Below, one piece after another: positions 60,635 through 64,000 of a DNA stretch of 64,000 nucleotides; the first letter of the stretch is position 1; every line of letters begins with the position of its first letter. The notes beneath the pieces were generated by a model. That model saw nothing but the letters and a program-made list of their open reading frames with translations, made no database searches and was not told the origin of the DNA. The position numbers and the translations under genes were made by a program. Source of the DNA: Pteria penguin (Eukaryota; Mollusca; Bivalvia; Pterioida; Pteriidae); contig CM068585.1 in assembly GCA_035048485.1 (NCBI GenBank), forward strand, positions 21,006,001 to 21,070,000. The letters run 5' to 3'.

Positions 60635-61813
60635 GGGGGAGTACATTGTTTCTTTCTATCCTGATTACGGGGGGAGCACATTGTTTCTTTCTATCCTGAT
60701 TACGGGGGGAGTACATTGTTTCTATCGATCATGATTACTGGGGGAGTACCTTGTTTCTTTCTATCCTGATTACGGGGGGAGCACATTGTTTCTTTCGATC
60801 CTTATTACGGAAGGGGGAGGTAGTGCATTGTTTCTTTCGATCCTGATTCGGGAGGGGGGGGGTACAGTGTTTTTTTTCGAACCTAACTACGGGGAGAGTA
60901 CATTGTTTATTTCGAACCTGACTACGGGGAGAGAATATTGTTTCTATCGATCCTGATTACAGGGAGAGTACATTGTTTCATTCTATCCTGATTACAGGGA
61001 GAGTACATTGTTTCGGACAATCCTGATTACAGGGGAAGTACTTCGGATCTCATTATCCTGATTATAGGGGGAAGGAGGTGTGAGTACATTGTTTCTATCG
61101 AACCTGGTTAAAGGGCGGGGGAGTACATTATTTCTATAGATCCTGATTACTGGGGGAGTACATTGTTTTTTTCGATCCTGATTACGTGGGGGGAGAACAT
61201 TGTTTATTTCGATCCTGATTATAAGGGAGGGGGGGGGGGGGTTACTTCATATCTTATGATCCTGATTATAGGGGGAAGGGGGTGTGAGTACATTGTTTCT
61301 ATCGATCCTGATTACAGGGGGAACACATTGTTTCTTTCTATCCTGATTACGGGGAGAGTACGTTGTTTCTATCGATCCTGATTACTGGGGGAGTACATTG
61401 TTTCTTTCTATCCTGATTGCTGGGGGAGTACATTGTTTCTTTCTATCCTGATTACGGGGAGAGTACATTGTTTCTTTCTATCCTGATTACTGGGGGAGTA
61501 CATTGTTTCTTTCTATCCTGATTACTGGGGGAGTACATTGTTTCTTTCTGTCCTGATTACTGGGGGAGTACATTGTTTCTTTCTATCCTGATTACTGGGG
61601 GAGTACATTGTTTCTTTCTATCCTGATTACTGGGGGAGTACATTGTTTCTTTCTATCCTGATTACGGGGGGAGTACATTGTTTCTTTCTATCCTGATTAA
61701 TGGGGGATTACATTGTTTCTTTCTATCCTGATTACTGGGGGTGTACATTGTTTCTTTCTGTCCTGATTGCTGGGGGAGTACATTGTTTCTTTCTATCCTG
61801 ATTACGGGGGGAG

Positions 61814-61988
61814 TTGGTTGGTTGGTTGATTGGTGTTTTACGTCGCTTTCAACAATATTTCAGTTATATCGCGACATGGAAGCAGGAGGTTACCAATCTC
61901 TTAAACATAGTGGCGCAACCCGGGAATCGAACCCGGATCGTCGGCGCCGCAAGCCAAGCGCTTAACCACTACACCAAGCCTGCCCCAC
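61814..61988 (-). mobile_element. tRNA-derived SINE in the 35-bp array, copy 3
   Basis: Identical to copy 2 as far as I can read and 1354 bp downstream of it, in the same minisatellite context. It therefore arose by array duplication and not by a new insertion. Confidence 0.93.
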
Positions 61989-64000
61989 GGGGGAGTACAT
62001 TGTTTCTTTCTATCCTGATTACGGGGGGAGCACATTGTTTCTTTCTATCCTGATTACGGGGGGAGTACATTGTTTCTATCGATCATGATTACTGGGGGAG
62101 TACCTTGTTTCTTTCTATCCTGATTACGGGGGGAGCACATTGTTTCTTTCGATCCTTATTACGGAAGGGGGAGGTAGTGCATTGTTTCTTTCGATCCTGA
62201 TTCGGGAGGGGGGGGGGGGTACAGTGTTTTTTTTCGAACCTAACTACGGGGAGAGTACATTGTTTATTTCGAACCTGACTACGGGGAGAGAATATTGTTT
62301 CTATCGATCCTGATTACAGGGAGAGTACATTGTTTCATTCTATCCTGATTACGGGGAGAGTACATTGTTTCGGACAATCCTGATTACAGGGGAAGTACTT
62401 CGGATCTCATGATCCTGATTATAGGGGGAAGGAGGTGTGAGTTCTTTGTTTCTATCGATCCTGGTTACTGGGCGGTGGAGTACATTATTTCTATAGATCC
62501 TGATTACTGGGGGAGTACATTGTTTTTTTCGATCATGATTACGTGGGGGGAGAACATTGTTTATTTCGATCCTGATTATAAGGGAGGGGGGGGGGGTTTC
62601 TTCATATCTTATGATCCTGATTATAGGGGGAAGGGGGTGTGAGTACATTGTTTCTATCGATCCTGATTACAGGGGGAACACATTGTTTCTTTCTATCCTG
62701 ATTACGGGGAGAGTACGTTGTTTCTATCGATCCTGATTACTGGGGGAGTACATTGTTTCTTTCTATCCTGATTGCTGGGGGAGTACATTGTTTCTTTCTA
62801 TCCTGATTACGGGGAGAGTACATTGTTTCTTTCTATCCTGATTACGGGGGGAGTACATTGTTTCTTTCTATCCTGATTACTGGGGGAGTACATTGTTTCT
62901 TTCTATCCTGATTACTGGGGTAGTGCATTGTTTTTTTCGATCCTGATTACGTGGGGGGGAGAACATTGTTTATTTCTATCCTGATTACGGGGAGAGTACG
63001 TTGTTTCTATCGATCCTGATTACTGGGGGAGTACATTGTTTCTTTCTATCCTGATTGCTGGGGGAGTACATTGTTTCTTTCTATCCTGATTACAGGGCTA
63101 GTACATTGTTTCTTTCGATCCTGATTGGTGGGGGAGTACATTCTTTCTTTCTATCCTGATTACGGGGAGAGTACATTGTTTCTTTCTATCCTGATTACTG
63201 GGGTAGTACATTGTTTCTTTCTATCCTGATTACTGGGGGAGTACATTGTTTCTTTCTATCCTGATTACTGGGGTAGTGCATTGTTTTTACTATCCTGATT
63301 ACTGGGGAGTACATTGTTTCTTTCTATCCTGATTACTGGGGGAGTACATTGTTTCTTTCTATCCTGATTACTGGGGTAGTACATTGTTTCTTTCTATCCT
63401 GATTACTGGGGGAGTACATTGTTTCTTTCTATCCTGATTACTGAGGGAGTACATTGTTTCTTTCTATCCTGATTACGGGGAGAATACATTGTTTCATTCT
63501 ATCCTGATTACTGGGGGAGTACATTGTTTCTTTCTATCCTGATTACTGGGGGAGTACATTGTTTCTTTCTATCCTGATTGCTGGGGGAATACATTGTTTC
63601 TTTCTATCCTGATTACTGGGGGAGTACATTGTTTCTTTCTATCCTGATTACAGGGAGAGTTCATTGTTTCTTTCTATCCTGATTGCGGGGGGAGTACATT
63701 GTTTCTTTCGATCCTGATTGCGAGTGTAGTACATTGTTTCTTTCTATCCTGATTACGGGGGTAGTACATTGTTTCTTTCTATCCTGATTACTGGGGGAGT
63801 ACATTGTTTCTTTCTATCCTGATTACGGGGAGAGTACATTGTTTCTTTCTATCCTGATTACTGGGGGAGTACATTGTTTCTTTCTATCCTGATTACGGGG
63901 GGAGCACATTGTTTCTTTCGATCCTGATTACGGGGAGAGTACATTGTTTCTTTCTATCCTGATTACGGGGAGAGTACATTGTTTCTTTCTATCCTGATTA

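Larger units (their letters stand above)
56401..64000. repeat. 35-bp minisatellite with higher-order structure
   Basis: About 200 copies of a 35-bp unit with the core GTACATTGTTTCTTTCTATC then CTGATTACTGGGGGA; the array continues past the window. Variants include TATCGATCC, CGGGGGGAGCAC, long G-runs and a half unit with TTGTTAAATTGTCTCC. Ordered groups of variants recur at 56521/57355/59785 and at 58893/60804/62157. Three copies of one SINE are embedded. Frames on both strands are periodic artefacts. Confidence 0.97.

Overview
This is an animal nuclear DNA window made almost entirely of repeats, with no host gene that I can defend. The organism is probably a bivalve or related mollusc. This rests on the AT-rich background, tRNA-derived SINEs with GATTGATT/GGTTGGTT tails, a Ty3/Gypsy element with a CPA-GK-C..C-NHFA nucleocapsid, Penelope-like retroelements and very abundant minisatellites. 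It is an inference, not a proof. Nothing bacterial or viral-genome-like was seen, and no rRNA gene or CRISPR array.

Layout. 1-3265: three abutting minisatellites (50, 24 and 38-40 bp units) with an ATTAT microsatellite and a GC-looped hairpin between them. 4383-8545: a decayed minus-strand Ty3/Gypsy retrotransposon with two 94-bp LTRs, a tRNA-Leu-type primer site, broken gag/protease/RT/RNase H, no integrase and two later insertions. 11-13.4 kb: dispersed repeats, a solo 3' end of a Penelope-like element, and a 34-bp array. 13.4-19.6 kb: AT-rich DNA with a few short coding-like relics. 19.6-21.4 kb: a 1-kb dispersed repeat (called DR1 here) invaded by a MITE, a SINE and a third small insertion. 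23.5-24.6 kb: a 27-bp array. 26.2-26.7 kb: a 5'-truncated LINE with a 17-bp target duplication. 27.0 kb: a perfect 58-bp palindrome flanked by 9-bp direct repeats. 27.3-29.6 kb: 34-bp and 61-62-bp arrays. 32.5-48 kb: further DR1 copies (38.1 and 43.1 kb), SINEs, Penelope-like RT relics and a 147-bp array. 48.6-49.3 kb: a 52-53-bp array. 49.8-51.8 kb: a 23-bp array split by a 1.57-kb Penelope-like element that carries an undamaged 3' reverse transcriptase frame. 54.5-55.2 kb: an AT-rich fold-back element. 56.4-64.0 kb: a 35-bp minisatellite that runs off the window and contains three co-amplified copies of one SINE.

The elements work as layers rather than as a pathway. Autonomous retroelements (Gypsy, LINE, Penelope-like) supply enzymes, SINEs and MITEs are their non-autonomous passengers, and minisatellites both receive insertions and re-amplify them. 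By rough addition tandem arrays occupy about a quarter of the window. Most long open frames here are by-products of repeat periods divisible by three. Host exons could still hide in the AT-rich gaps; the weak candidates are listed with low confidence.
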